Made by a program: the position numbers and the translations under genes. Source: UBA5195 sp034432755 (GTDB lineage: Bacteria; Chloroflexota; Anaerolineae; Anaerolineales; Villigracilaceae). From it: a DNA stretch of 64,000 nucleotides. Shown here piece after piece: positions 1 to 7,112 of this stretch; position 1 is the stretch's first letter, and each line of letters opens with the position of its first letter. Below the pieces are notes generated by a model. The model ran no database searches. It was given only the letters and a program-made list of their open reading frames with translations, and was not told the origin of the DNA. The DNA lies in assembly GCA_034432755.1 (NCBI GenBank), contig DAOUBQ010000038.1:1-64000 (forward strand). Reading direction: 5' to 3'.

Positions 1-70
1 TGTCTTCGCGCAACATTTCCAAAACAATCTGCGCCTTCTGGTTGGCAGTGAAGTTTTTTCTCTTGGGCAT
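1..70 (-). CDS. IS3-family transposase OrfA, N-terminal fragment (cut by window edge)
   Basis: Only 23 codons are visible, starting at the ATG at 70-68. They read MPKRKNFTANQKAQIVLEML and then REDT-like residues, the usual opening of the helix-turn-helix OrfA protein of IS3-type elements, which binds the element ends and is normally joined to the DDE transposase OrfB by programmed frameshifting. The start has a GGAG box about 9 bases upstream. The rest of OrfA and OrfB lie beyond position 1, so whether the element is intact cannot be judged. Confidence 0.7.
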   Translation of the reverse strand, partial: MPKRKNFTANQKAQIVLEMLRED

Positions 71-122
71 GGTGTTTTCTCCGAAAAGTACACCTTAAGT
101 ATGCCCGTTTTCGTGTCTAAAT
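1..122 (-). mobile_element. Edge of an IS3-type insertion sequence
   Basis: The leftmost bases hold the 5' end of a transposase gene on the minus strand and about 50 bases of its leader. The leader reads, on the minus strand, as a TTTAGACACGAAAACGGGCA-type end followed by a short AT-rich stretch and a GGAG site before the ATG. The outer boundary near 118-122 is inferred from the change to unrelated sequence, because the other end of the element is outside the window and neither the inverted repeat nor the target duplication can be matched. The element abuts the 3' end of a broken DUF2207 gene. Confidence 0.55.
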
Positions 123-143
123 TCCCTTATCCACTTAACCTTT

Positions 144-663
144 TTACCCTGCTCCGCTCGAACCGCTGCCCGAAGCGCCCCCGCCACCGTCGGCGCCGCC
201 ATAGGATGCGGATGTGTCGGCGGAAGACATGACGGCCACCATCGCGCCGAAATCGCCCTCGCTGCCGGGCAGCGCCCGGAACCAGGCCGGGAGCGGCACG
301 CCGCCCAGTTTCTGGAAAGTTTTTGCCCAGGCCTCGCCCAGCCCAAAAGCCGCCACAAAGGCCAGGTGGCGCTCGAAGGTATCGGCGCGGATGGCCGGTT
401 CGCGCCCACGGCTGACCTGGTCGAGATAGGCGCAGAAGTTCTTCCAGCGGACTTTTTGCTCCTCGCCCGCTGGGGTGAGCGGGGAGTACGAACCGGCATA
501 AATCATCAAGGCAATCAAGAGAATGCCCCCCGCCGCCCAACCAGGTCAGAGCCGCCGCCAGCCAGGCCACCGTGTTATTTGCCGCCAGGGATGCGCCAGT
601 TGTTATTCCTGCGCCGATGAACAGCCCCAAGCCAAGAAACATAAATAGCAACCCAATCTCCAT
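144..663 (-). pseudogene. DUF2207-type membrane protein remnant, frameshifted
   Basis: From the ATG at 663 the frame gives a hydrophobic segment of about 35 residues (MEIGLLFMFLGLGLF onward), then the reading frame changes within a run of six C (526-531 on the plus strand). The second frame continues ILLIALMIYAGSYSPLTP, then a cytosolic region with WKNFCAYL and FERHLAFVAAFGLGEAWAK, and ends in a Gly/Ser-rich tail (SGSGSSGAG). That C-terminal pattern (W-x-x-F-x-x-Y-L, FERxLxxxxAFG, Gly/Ser tail) is typical of DUF2207 proteins, but the large N-terminal extracellular domain of the family is absent. It is therefore truncated and frameshifted. The single-base change in a homopolymer could be a sequencing error, but that would not restore the missing N-terminus. 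It lies next to the IS edge, which suggests disruption by insertion or recombination. Confidence 0.6.
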
Positions 664-672
664 CAGCGCTGT

Positions 673-759
673 CTACTTGCGTTTGCGCGTCGGGTCGTTG
701 CGTTTGAAGCCTGGTTCGATTTCGGCAAAGGTGAACAGAGGGAGATGGTCAGGCGCCTG
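673..759 (-). pseudogene. Orphan C-terminal peptide tail without a start
   Basis: A 28-codon open stretch lies between an in-frame TAG at 762-760 and the TAG at 675-673. It reads DHLPLFTFAEIEPGFKRNDP and then ends in a basic TRKRK tail, which looks like a genuine protein C-terminus rather than noise. It overlaps the last bases of the upstream membrane gene in another frame and has no start codon. It may be the displaced true C-terminus of that gene after a frameshift, or the end of a lost gene. Confidence 0.25.
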
Positions 760-1510
760 CTATCAGACCCGATGAAAACATATACCAGACCATGAAGAGC
801 ATCAAGAAGAGAAAAATGAGAATTTGCAAGATTGTTCGTCTTATGTTGATTCTTTTTGCTGCGCCAATGCGCGCAGGGGAATATAGTAAACGTCCCAACT
901 GGGCAGCAGACTCCAGCCAGGATTGAATTTGTTGGTCAAACCGTTCCTGGAGCGCAAAACCAATTTGTAAACACCCCGTCTTAAATCCAAATAAGAAGAA
1001 ACGTTGTCTTTGAGCGACCCAGGAAGAAAGAATACTTTTTGCCTGAAGCAGGCGTTGTTCGAGTTGAGCCTGATTGGAGGGCGAACATAAAAGCCGCAAG
1101 CCAAACGGGGTCAGGATGTCAGAAATCTTTCTGGGCCAAAAGTCCTGGTCGTAAAGCAGGTCGTTTTCTTCGGTGTCCATCCCCTGAACACACAAGAAAA
1201 AATCTCCATCAACAGGTATCTGCAGTTGAATGACCAAAAATGTCTGTGTGCCTGAATTGGGCCCGCTATTCAGGCCTTTGAGGGAAATGAATACAGGGTG
1301 TCTGTTTTGTGTGTTTTTATAGAGAAATTGCTCCGTCATGTATTCTAACAACGAAGCACGCTTGAAACCCCACTTAAACAGAACAGGTTCGATGAGAGCA
1401 ATTGTTTCTCTTCGTGTCTGATACCCCATCCATGACAACCACATCAGAGCAACAAAGGGCAAGACGATCAACAGAATGATGCTGAGAGTGAAAAGCAAAG
1501 AAAGACTCAT
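749..1510 (-). CDS. Unrecognised membrane-anchored protein
   Basis: The 253-residue product has a strong N-terminal membrane segment (residues about 3-27, MSLSLLFTLSIILLIVLPFV), a soluble middle with a Gln/Arg-rich stretch, and a second hydrophobic segment close to the C-terminus (TILQILIFLFLMLFMVWYMF). No family was recognised. The ATG at 1510 was chosen so the first membrane helix starts near residue 2; a TTG 18 bases upstream is possible. The C-terminus is uncertain because a plausible tail continues in another frame downstream (673-759), so the gene may be frameshifted near position 755. AT content is higher than in neighbours. Confidence 0.55.
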   Translation of the reverse strand: MSLSLLFTLSIILLIVLPFVALMWLSWMGYQTRRETIALIEPVLFKWGFKRASLLEYMTEQFLYKNTQNRHPVFISLKGLNSGPNSGTQTFLVIQLQIPVDGDFFLCVQGMDTEENDLLYDQDFWPRKISDILTPFGLRLLCSPSNQAQLEQRLLQAKSILSSWVAQRQRFFLFGFKTGCLQIGFALQERFDQQIQSWLESAAQLGRLLYSPARIGAAKRINIRRTILQILIFLFLMLFMVWYMFSSGLIAGA

Positions 1511-1565
1511 GGCGTTTATCCATTTCAAAACAACCTTACATCGTTATACAGCCCCCCATGTTTTT

Positions 1566-2351
1566 TCAGGCATGGGCAAGCCTTGTTTGCGGCTGGGAGT
1601 GCGCCAGCCAGAGGGCTGCAATCGGGATGACGAGCAGCGGCAGGTGCATGACGCCCAGCACAACTGTATTGGGATTGCCCCAGGCCGCCAGGTTGAACAG
1701 ACCATAGAGCAGACCGTTGAAGGCTGTCACCCGGAAGGCGAAGATGTTGACATTCGGCCAGGCCAGGATGAGCAGAAAGGCGAAGACCGGCGTGAGGAAG
1801 CAATAAGCCAGGCCATAATCAGGCGAGGTGAGCAGCAGCAGGGGGTTGAAATCAAAGACGAAGCGCTCCCCTTGGAGGGCAATCGGCGACCAGAAAACCA
1901 GCAGGGCAAAGGGCAGCAGAACCAAGCGCCAGCGCGAAATCGCCTTCCAATCTACTTGCAAGCCGCCCTTCCAGGCCATCCCCAGCCAGAGCAGGCCGAG
2001 CAGCACATCGGCTACCAGCGCGCCGGTATGCACGGCGAAGCCGTAGGAGGGCGTGATTGCGCTGGTTTGTACGGCGGCAATCACCAGGTAGTTTAGGCCG
2101 AAGTAGACGGCCATTACCCGCCCGCCGATGGCCAGATTCCAGAGTGAAAACGCAATCACCACCAGCGTGCCGAGGTGAAAGACCCAGCCCCAGGCGGCAT
2201 AAGGCAGGGTGGCGACTTGCAAAATCTCGAAGATGACGCTCTGCGTCTGGCGCGGGTCGTAGGGGCGTTCAGTGTAGAGCGGCAGGAAGGAAATGAAGGC
2301 CAGCAGGAAGTACACCAGCGGATAAAACCATTTGCGTTCGATGAGTTTCAT
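1566..2351 (-). CDS. Unrecognised polytopic membrane protein
   Basis: A 261-residue hydrophobic protein with about seven or eight predicted membrane helices separated by short loops. The first begins at about residue 10 (FYPLVYFLLAFISFLPLY) and the last ends just before the basic/His-containing C-terminus. An aromatic and proline-rich loop (PLYTERPYDPRQTQSVIFEI) follows helix 1. The start ATG at 2351 has AAAGGG about 8 bases upstream. It is followed downstream by another membrane protein and preceded by a small lipoprotein, all on the same strand. No function can be assigned; the composition fits a small integral membrane protein family of unknown role. Confidence 0.6.
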   Translation of the reverse strand: MKLIERKWFYPLVYFLLAFISFLPLYTERPYDPRQTQSVIFEILQVATLPYAAWGWVFHLGTLVVIAFSLWNLAIGGRVMAVYFGLNYLVIAAVQTSAITPSYGFAVHTGALVADVLLGLLWLGMAWKGGLQVDWKAISRWRLVLLPFALLVFWSPIALQGERFVFDFNPLLLLTSPDYGLAYCFLTPVFAFLLILAWPNVNIFAFRVTAFNGLLYGLFNLAAWGNPNTVVLGVMHLPLLVIPIAALWLAHSQPQTRLAHA

Positions 2352-2369
2352 AAGCGATACCCTTTCAAA

Positions 2370-2744
2370 TTATTTGCGCCTGGCAACAAACGTTCCATTC
2401 GCGCCATCCTCGCGGATCCAGATGCCGGTGATGGTATTTTCGTTCTCTAGCGTCCCCTGCCAGGTTTCGTAACCGGTGAGTTGCAATGCTGCGCCGTTCA
2501 CGATGTATTCGCCCTCATACTCGACCTGATAGATGTTGACTTCGAGATATGTCCCTTTGGCAGGTTCGCCCTGAAAAGTCATCATCCCGGAGTCATAGGT
2601 GTTGCCATCGCTGGCGGTCATGGTGTATTCCCACGCGCCGCGAATGTCGAAAGCGGCCTGTGGCGTACTTTCGGGCGTGGAGAGACAACCGGCCAGCCAC
2701 AGGGAGGCGGCCAATAACAAGGGAAGGCATTTTTTGATTTTCAT
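2370..2744 (-). CDS. Small lipoprotein of unknown function
   Basis: The 124-residue product starts with a classic lipoprotein signal: MKIKK, a hydrophobic core (LPLLLAASLWL) and the lipobox AGC with the cysteine at about residue 22, so it should be anchored to the outer face of the cytoplasmic membrane. After a Ser/Thr/Pro linker comes a compact beta-rich domain (FDIRGAWEYTMTASDG onward, then TYLEVNIYQVEYEGEY and ITGIWIREDGANGTF) resembling small lipocalin/DUF-type folds with a GxW opening. A GGAGAA site precedes the ATG. The start overlaps the stop of the degraded acyltransferase frame (ATGA), so the two were probably once co-translated. Confidence 0.75.
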   Translation of the reverse strand: MKIKKCLPLLLAASLWLAGCLSTPESTPQAAFDIRGAWEYTMTASDGNTYDSGMMTFQGEPAKGTYLEVNIYQVEYEGEYIVNGAALQLTGYETWQGTLENENTITGIWIREDGANGTFVARRK

Positions 2745-3440
2745 AAGCGTTCTCCTTGAATCTCTTGAAAATGTTCCCGCGCCGCCGCAATCAGGCCGGG
2801 CAGAAGGGGCGTTTGGCGGTGGGGGACAAATTGACGCGGGCAGGCAAAATGTATTGAGGGGCTGACGAGCAATTGCCCCGGAAAGAGCATTTGTTGCATA
2901 ACCTGGAAAAACTCGGCCAGGCGCTGCCGCTCGCGCCGTCCGCGCCGCAGATAGGTGACAGGGCTGCGCGCCCAGGCCGGGTGCAGCACGCCGCTGACAA
3001 AGGTTATCAAAACACGGGCCGAGGGAACGCGGCGCAGGATGACCTGTTGCCCGAAGGTGGCGGATGAACGGTAGGCCTGAGACCACGATTTTCAGGTCGG
3101 GGCGATGGACATAACCGGCAATCGCCAGCCCGTCAATCGTGCCAGGGTGGTTGGAGACGACCAGCAGCGGCCCTTCCGTGGGGACATTCTCCACACCATG
3201 CGCCTGTACCTCGCGGACGAAATGCGGCAATATGCGGCGCGCCGCGTCGCGGAATCCACGCGCGGCCACATCCTGGTCGAACTGAACTGCGATTCGGGCA
3301 AAACGGCGGCAAGCAGCGGTGAAGAGTGGGGTCAACGGCGCGCGCAAGGGGTGCCCTGCCCCCCACCCCAGGGCTTTGAAAATTTCTTCGAGCAATTTCT
3401 GGCTTAAGTCGCGCTCGTCCACTTGATTTACCTCAGGCAC
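2741..3440 (-). pseudogene. PlsC-type acyltransferase pseudogene with internal deletion
   Basis: The 5' part reads from a GTG at 3440 and contains the acyltransferase block LLVVSNHPGTIDGLAIAG (NHxxxxD catalytic motif) and continues to LKIVVSGLPFIRHL. Around 3035-3045 the sequence jumps to a different frame that reads VILRRVPSARVLITFVSGVL, then RLRRGRRERQRLAEFFQVMQ-like residues, the expected C-terminal part of the same protein family. The intervening block (the segment normally carrying the FPEG/FPxG-type motif and substrate pocket) is absent and the frames no longer match. It would normally transfer acyl groups to a glycerophosphate-type acceptor at the membrane. The product cannot be functional as written. 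Confidence 0.7.
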
Positions 3441-3523
3441 AGTATCTATTACTATTGTACTGATTGTGAGTGTTTTCGCAAACTAGCACATGTTAATGTC
3501 GGGTAAAGAATGAGGCTGAATTT

Positions 3524-4213
3524 TCAGGCACTCTCGATAATCTTCCAGCCATGCGCATTGGCATAGGCGCGCAGAATGGGGTCGGGCAGGACGGCTACGG
3601 GATGGTCTACACGGGTGAGCAGTGGCAAGTCATTGTGCGAATCACCATAGCCCCAACTGCCTTCCAGCGTCATATCATATTCGGCCAACCATTGCTCCAG
3701 GCGTTGTACCTTGCCATCGCGGAAGGCAGGCGTGCCTTCGATTTCAGTCGTATATTGGTTGGCCTTTTGCCTGATTTGGGTGCAAATCACATGCGGGAAG
3801 CGCAAGAGTTTGGCAATCGGCTCAGCAACAAAACTATTCGCAGCGGTAATCAATATCAGTGTAAACCCCAGGGCGCGAAAACGTTTGACCCGGCGCATGA
3901 GAGCAGGGCGCACCAACTGACGCACCTGCCGCAGGTATTCGGCGCGCCATTCATGCAGTTTCGATTGTGGGTGTATGGTGAGGGGGTGCAAAAGAAATGC
4001 CTCATACTCGTGAATATCGAGCCTGCCGACCTCGTAAGCATGATAATAATCTGTAATGCGCATCAAGAAACTTTTATCCACAACACCCTTCTCAAAGAGA
4101 AAGCGGCTCCATATAGCCTCGCTATCCCCACTCAGGATGGTGTAATCGAGGTCGAACAGGGCGAGCGGTCCGCCCGAATTGCACTGCGAAGGAGGGAGAG
4201 AAAGCCTGGCCAT
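3524..4213 (-). CDS. HAD-superfamily (SerB/HAD-IB-like) phosphatase
   Basis: The 229-residue protein has the four HAD motifs: LALFDLDYT near the N-terminus (nucleophile and general acid Asp pair), ILITAANSF (motif II Thr), a Lys in the DGKVQRL region (motif III) and GDSHNDLPLL (motif IV metal-binding Asp). The cap between motifs I and II is helical, as in the HAD-IB group that includes phosphoserine phosphatase. It should hydrolyse a small phosphomonoester in the cytosol with Mg2+; the substrate is unknown. ATG 4213 was preferred over an upstream TTG. It lies about a dozen bases after the ABC ATPase gene on the same strand, so it is probably the last gene of the transporter operon. Confidence 0.8.
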   Translation of the reverse strand: MARLSLPPSQCNSGGPLALFDLDYTILSGDSEAIWSRFLFEKGVVDKSFLMRITDYYHAYEVGRLDIHEYEAFLLHPLTIHPQSKLHEWRAEYLRQVRQLVRPALMRRVKRFRALGFTLILITAANSFVAEPIAKLLRFPHVICTQIRQKANQYTTEIEGTPAFRDGKVQRLEQWLAEYDMTLEGSWGYGDSHNDLPLLTRVDHPVAVLPDPILRAYANAHGWKIIESA

Positions 4214-4225
4214 AGAGTGCAAGGT

Positions 4226-5272
4226 CTATAAGAGCCAGCAGGCTTCGACCGGGAAATGAACGCAGAGCGCATCACCCACCGACGGGATTTTGAGTCGCCG
4301 CTCATTGAACATATCCAACGCGAGCAGGTGACCCTCCACTTCGACGCGGATACGAACTATCGAGCCGAGATACGTGACCGATTCCACCCGCCCACTCAGG
4401 TTGTTCGCCCCCTCCACAAGGCCGGGATTCAACTCCTCGGGGCGCACCGCCAGCCGCACCGGTCGTCCGTTGAGATGCCCGAACCGACCCGCGCGGATGA
4501 CCTGTCCGCCCAGCCGCACCACGCCCTCGGCGGGGGTGACCACTTCCACCGGCAGCAGGTTAATATGCCCTACAAACTGCGCCACAAACTCGGTGGCCGG
4601 TTCGTTGTAGATTTGGGTGGGCGCGCCCATCTGTTCGATTTTTCCCTGGCTCATCACCACAATCCGATCGGAAAGCGAAAGGGCTTCATCCTGGTCGTGT
4701 GTGACATAAATCGTGGTGATACCCAACTGACGCTGGATGCGACGAATCTCCTGGCGCAGTTCCAGGCGGATTTTGGCATCGAGCGCGGAAAGCGGCTCAT
4801 CGAGCAGGAGCACCTGCGGACGGATAGCCAGCGCGCGCGCCAGCGCCACCCGCTGCTGCTGCCCGCCGGAGAGTTGGTAGGGGTAGCGGGCGGCGAATTT
4901 TTCCATCTGAATCAGGGCCAGCATTTCAGCCACGCGCGCTTCGATTTCGGCTTTGGTCTTGCCCGCGATTTTCAGCCCATAGCCCACGTTTTGGGCGACA
5001 GTCATGTTTGGGAAAAGCGCATAGGACTGAAAAACCATACCCACCTTGCGTTTATTGGGCGGGGTGTAGGTCAGGTCGGCCCCGCCGATGGCGATTTTGC
5101 CAGAAGTGGGCAGTTCGAACCCGGCAATCATGCGCAGGGTGGTGGTTTTTCCGCACCCGCTGGGGCCGAGGAAGGAGACAAATTCGCCCTGCGCGACAGA
5201 CAGGTTGAAATCTTCGACAGCCACCGCGCTGCCAAAGGTTTTGTGAATGTGGGAGAGTTCGAGATGGGTCAT
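4226..5272 (-). CDS. ABC importer ATPase (FbpC/PotA-like) with TOBE domain
   Basis: A 348-residue ATP-binding subunit. Walker A is GPSGCGKTT (about residues 36-44), the Q-loop sits in VFQSYALFP, the signature is LSGGQQQR, Walker B plus catalytic Glu is VLLLDEPLSALD, and the switch His is in TIYVTHDQDEA. The last 100 residues form a TOBE-like beta domain (RPVRLAVRPEEL onward). The length and order match the group of ATPases serving iron, polyamine, thiamine, phosphonate and similar oxyanion importers. It follows the two permeases by 33 bases and energises them at the cytoplasmic face of the membrane. Confidence 0.9.
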   Translation of the reverse strand: MTHLELSHIHKTFGSAVAVEDFNLSVAQGEFVSFLGPSGCGKTTTLRMIAGFELPTSGKIAIGGADLTYTPPNKRKVGMVFQSYALFPNMTVAQNVGYGLKIAGKTKAEIEARVAEMLALIQMEKFAARYPYQLSGGQQQRVALARALAIRPQVLLLDEPLSALDAKIRLELRQEIRRIQRQLGITTIYVTHDQDEALSLSDRIVVMSQGKIEQMGAPTQIYNEPATEFVAQFVGHINLLPVEVVTPAEGVVRLGGQVIRAGRFGHLNGRPVRLAVRPEELNPGLVEGANNLSGRVESVTYLGSIVRIRVEVEGHLLALDMFNERRLKIPSVGDALCVHFPVEACWLL

Positions 5273-5305
5273 GACATGGAGTGATTGGGTGATTGAATGA
5301 TTGGT

Positions 5306-6100
5306 TTAGCGCCCGGTGAGTTGTTGGGCTGTGCCACCGCGGCTGACGAGTTGAATGAGACCGAGGCTGAACCAGGTGAGAGCGTAACTGATGATGGCCA
5401 GGGCGGCGGGTTCATAGGCTTTGGTCAGGCCCAGCAATTGCATGTACGGCCCCAGCGCAGGGCGCACCAGGAAGCTTGCCAGGATGAGTTCGCCCATCAC
5501 AGTGGCGAAGCAAATCAGCGCGCCGCTCAAAATCGCAATCCGCAGGTTGGGGACGATAACATACGCCAGGACCTGAAACCAGCTTGAGCCGAGGCTCTGG
5601 GCGGCTTCAGTCAGGGAGCGCACGTCAATGGCGCGCATGCCCACATCTACCGCGCGGAACATGTAAGGCATCGAGATGACAACGTAGCCGGTAACTATCA
5701 GAAGGTCGGTGGTGACCGGGCTGAGGGTCAGCTGCAGGGGCGGGCGCGAGAAGGTACGAATCAGCCCGAAAACGTATACAATGGCCGGGATGATAAAGGG
5801 CAGGATGGTGATAATCTCCATCACCGGGCGGGCTTGCGGCACTTTGAGGTACATCCAGTAAACAGTTGGAACAAACAGGAGGACGCTGATGACAATGGTT
5901 ATTAAAGCCATCATGGTCGAGTAGCGAAAGCCCTCCCAGAAGCGCGGGTCGGAAAAAACGATTTGATAGGCTTGCAGGCTCAACTCGCCACGCTTCATGC
6001 GCAGCGAAAAATCGAGCGTGCCATACATGGGCAGAAAGAAGTAAAGAATAGCAAGCGCGCCCCAAAAAATCGCCCAGATGTTGGTTCGTTTCGTGTTCAT
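5306..6100 (-). CDS. ABC importer permease, second subunit
   Basis: A 264-residue protein with about six membrane helices and the binding-protein-dependent transport inner-membrane signature in EAAQSLGSSWFQVLAYVIVP (EAA loop, which docks on the ATPase). The ATG at 6100 overlaps the TGA of the first permease (ATGA), which argues for translational coupling. Longer in-frame starts upstream lie inside the preceding gene and were rejected. It pairs with the 307-residue permease to form the membrane channel of the 3.5-8.3 kb importer. Substrate not identifiable from sequence. Confidence 0.9.
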   Translation of the reverse strand: MNTKRTNIWAIFWGALAILYFFLPMYGTLDFSLRMKRGELSLQAYQIVFSDPRFWEGFRYSTMMALITIVISVLLFVPTVYWMYLKVPQARPVMEIITILPFIIPAIVYVFGLIRTFSRPPLQLTLSPVTTDLLIVTGYVVISMPYMFRAVDVGMRAIDVRSLTEAAQSLGSSWFQVLAYVIVPNLRIAILSGALICFATVMGELILASFLVRPALGPYMQLLGLTKAYEPAALAIISYALTWFSLGLIQLVSRGGTAQQLTGR

Positions 6101-7020
6101 GATTTCATCCACCGGGAGGCTTGGCGCTGCAAGGCGCTGTAAGCTACGATGGTCAGCGCCATGATGACCACCATGCCAAGCGCCAGAGCATACCCTTCGT
6201 TGGGGTTGCCCAACACATCGCCGCGAATTTGCTGGCCGATGAAAATGGTCACGAGCGGAATGCTGCCGCCGGTGAGCGCCTGGGCAGTGGCATAGGCCCC
6301 AAAGGCATTGCCAAACAAGAGCAGGGTGGCGCCCAAAATGGAGGGGGTCAGCACCGGCAGAGCCACATCGCGCCAGTATTGCCAGGGAGAAGCGCCCAGG
6401 TTGGCTGAGGCTTCGCGCCATTCCTTTTTCAGCCCTTCCAGGGCGGGGGTAATGGTCAGTACCATGAGTGGGAACTGGAAGTAAGTGTAGGCCAGCACCA
6501 GGCCGTTCAGGCTGTACAGGCTGAAACCGTTATCGTATGGATTAAACGGGCAGACTTCGACCCCATCCGCACCGGGGAAGCAGATGCCTTTGAGCAGGGC
6601 GGTGATAAAGCCGGTGCGCCCCAGGGTGGCGATGAAGGCAAAGGCCAGCGGCACGCCGCCAAAGTTAGCCGCCAGCCCCGAAAAGGTCATGATGACGCTG
6701 CGCATCAAGCGCGGGCTGTTGCCAATGGTCACTGCGTAGGCCACAAAAAAACCAAACAGGCCGCCGATTGCAGCAGTGAGAAAACTGACTTGCAGACTGG
6801 TGAGGTAGGCCTTGATGACGTTGGGATTGCGGAACACGGCCAGGTTTTCCAGCGTAAACGCGTCGCTGCGATTGAGAAAGGCGCCGCTGAACAAGTTGAG
6901 CGAGGGGATAATGAGGAAAAACAGGATGAATGCAAAAAATGGAAGCAGGCCAAGCCAGTTCCAGAGCGGGTGCGCACGCCAGGCAGGTTTGCGCGGGGAA
7001 AGATGAGGGGCAAGATTCAT
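6097..7020 (-). CDS. ABC importer permease, first subunit
   Basis: A 307-residue protein. After a basic N-terminus (SPRKPAWRAHPLW) comes helix 1 (LGLLPFFAFILFFLIIPSL) and five further helices. The EAA loop reads EASANLGASPWQYWRDVALP, matching the permease family of iron/polyamine/phosphonate-type importers. A cysteine-containing external loop (CFPGADGVEVCPFNPYDNG) between helices 3 and 4 is unusual and might form a disulphide. The ATG at 7020 was chosen because it opens directly onto the basic tail and helix 1. It is separated from the binding protein gene by 92 bases holding a strong stem-loop. Confidence 0.88.
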   Translation of the reverse strand: MNLAPHLSPRKPAWRAHPLWNWLGLLPFFAFILFFLIIPSLNLFSGAFLNRSDAFTLENLAVFRNPNVIKAYLTSLQVSFLTAAIGGLFGFFVAYAVTIGNSPRLMRSVIMTFSGLAANFGGVPLAFAFIATLGRTGFITALLKGICFPGADGVEVCPFNPYDNGFSLYSLNGLVLAYTYFQFPLMVLTITPALEGLKKEWREASANLGASPWQYWRDVALPVLTPSILGATLLLFGNAFGAYATAQALTGGSIPLVTIFIGQQIRGDVLGNPNEGYALALGMVVIMALTIVAYSALQRQASRWMKS

Positions 7021-7029
7021 AAGGTGATT

Positions 7030-7054
7030 GCGGAATGAATTCCGCGCTACAAAT
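7030..7054 (+). repeat. REP-like palindromic intergenic element, copy 1
   Basis: GCGGAATGAATTCCGC (inverted repeat GCGGAA/TTCCGC, 7030-7045) followed by GCTACAAAT. The same 25-base layout recurs at 20912-20936 with 19 of 25 positions identical by eye. Both copies lie between genes. Confidence 0.45.
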
Positions 7055-7060
7055 GCGGAT

Positions 7061-7088
7061 GCGTGACCCGACTTGCGCCGGGTCACGC
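7061..7088 (-). terminator. Intercistronic stem-loop between binding protein and permease genes
   Basis: A perfect 10-base stem (GCGTGACCCG at 7061-7070 pairing with CGGGTCACGC at 7079-7088) with an 8-base loop lies 24 bases after the binding protein stop codon. No U-run follows on the minus strand, so full termination is unlikely. Such structures often stabilise the upstream message and reduce read-through, giving more binding protein than permease. Confidence 0.6.
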
Positions 7089-7112
7089 GGGGAAAGGGGC
7101 AAAACAATCGAA

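Noticed and set aside
3524..4213. Phosphoserine phosphatase SerB assignment
   Set aside because: HAD motifs fit the SerB-like HAD-IB group, but the cap region and operon context with an ABC importer do not support a specific substrate, so only the superfamily is given.
4256..5284. 342-codon frame opposite the ABC ATPase
   Set aside because: Antisense shadow; all ATPase motifs are on the other strand.
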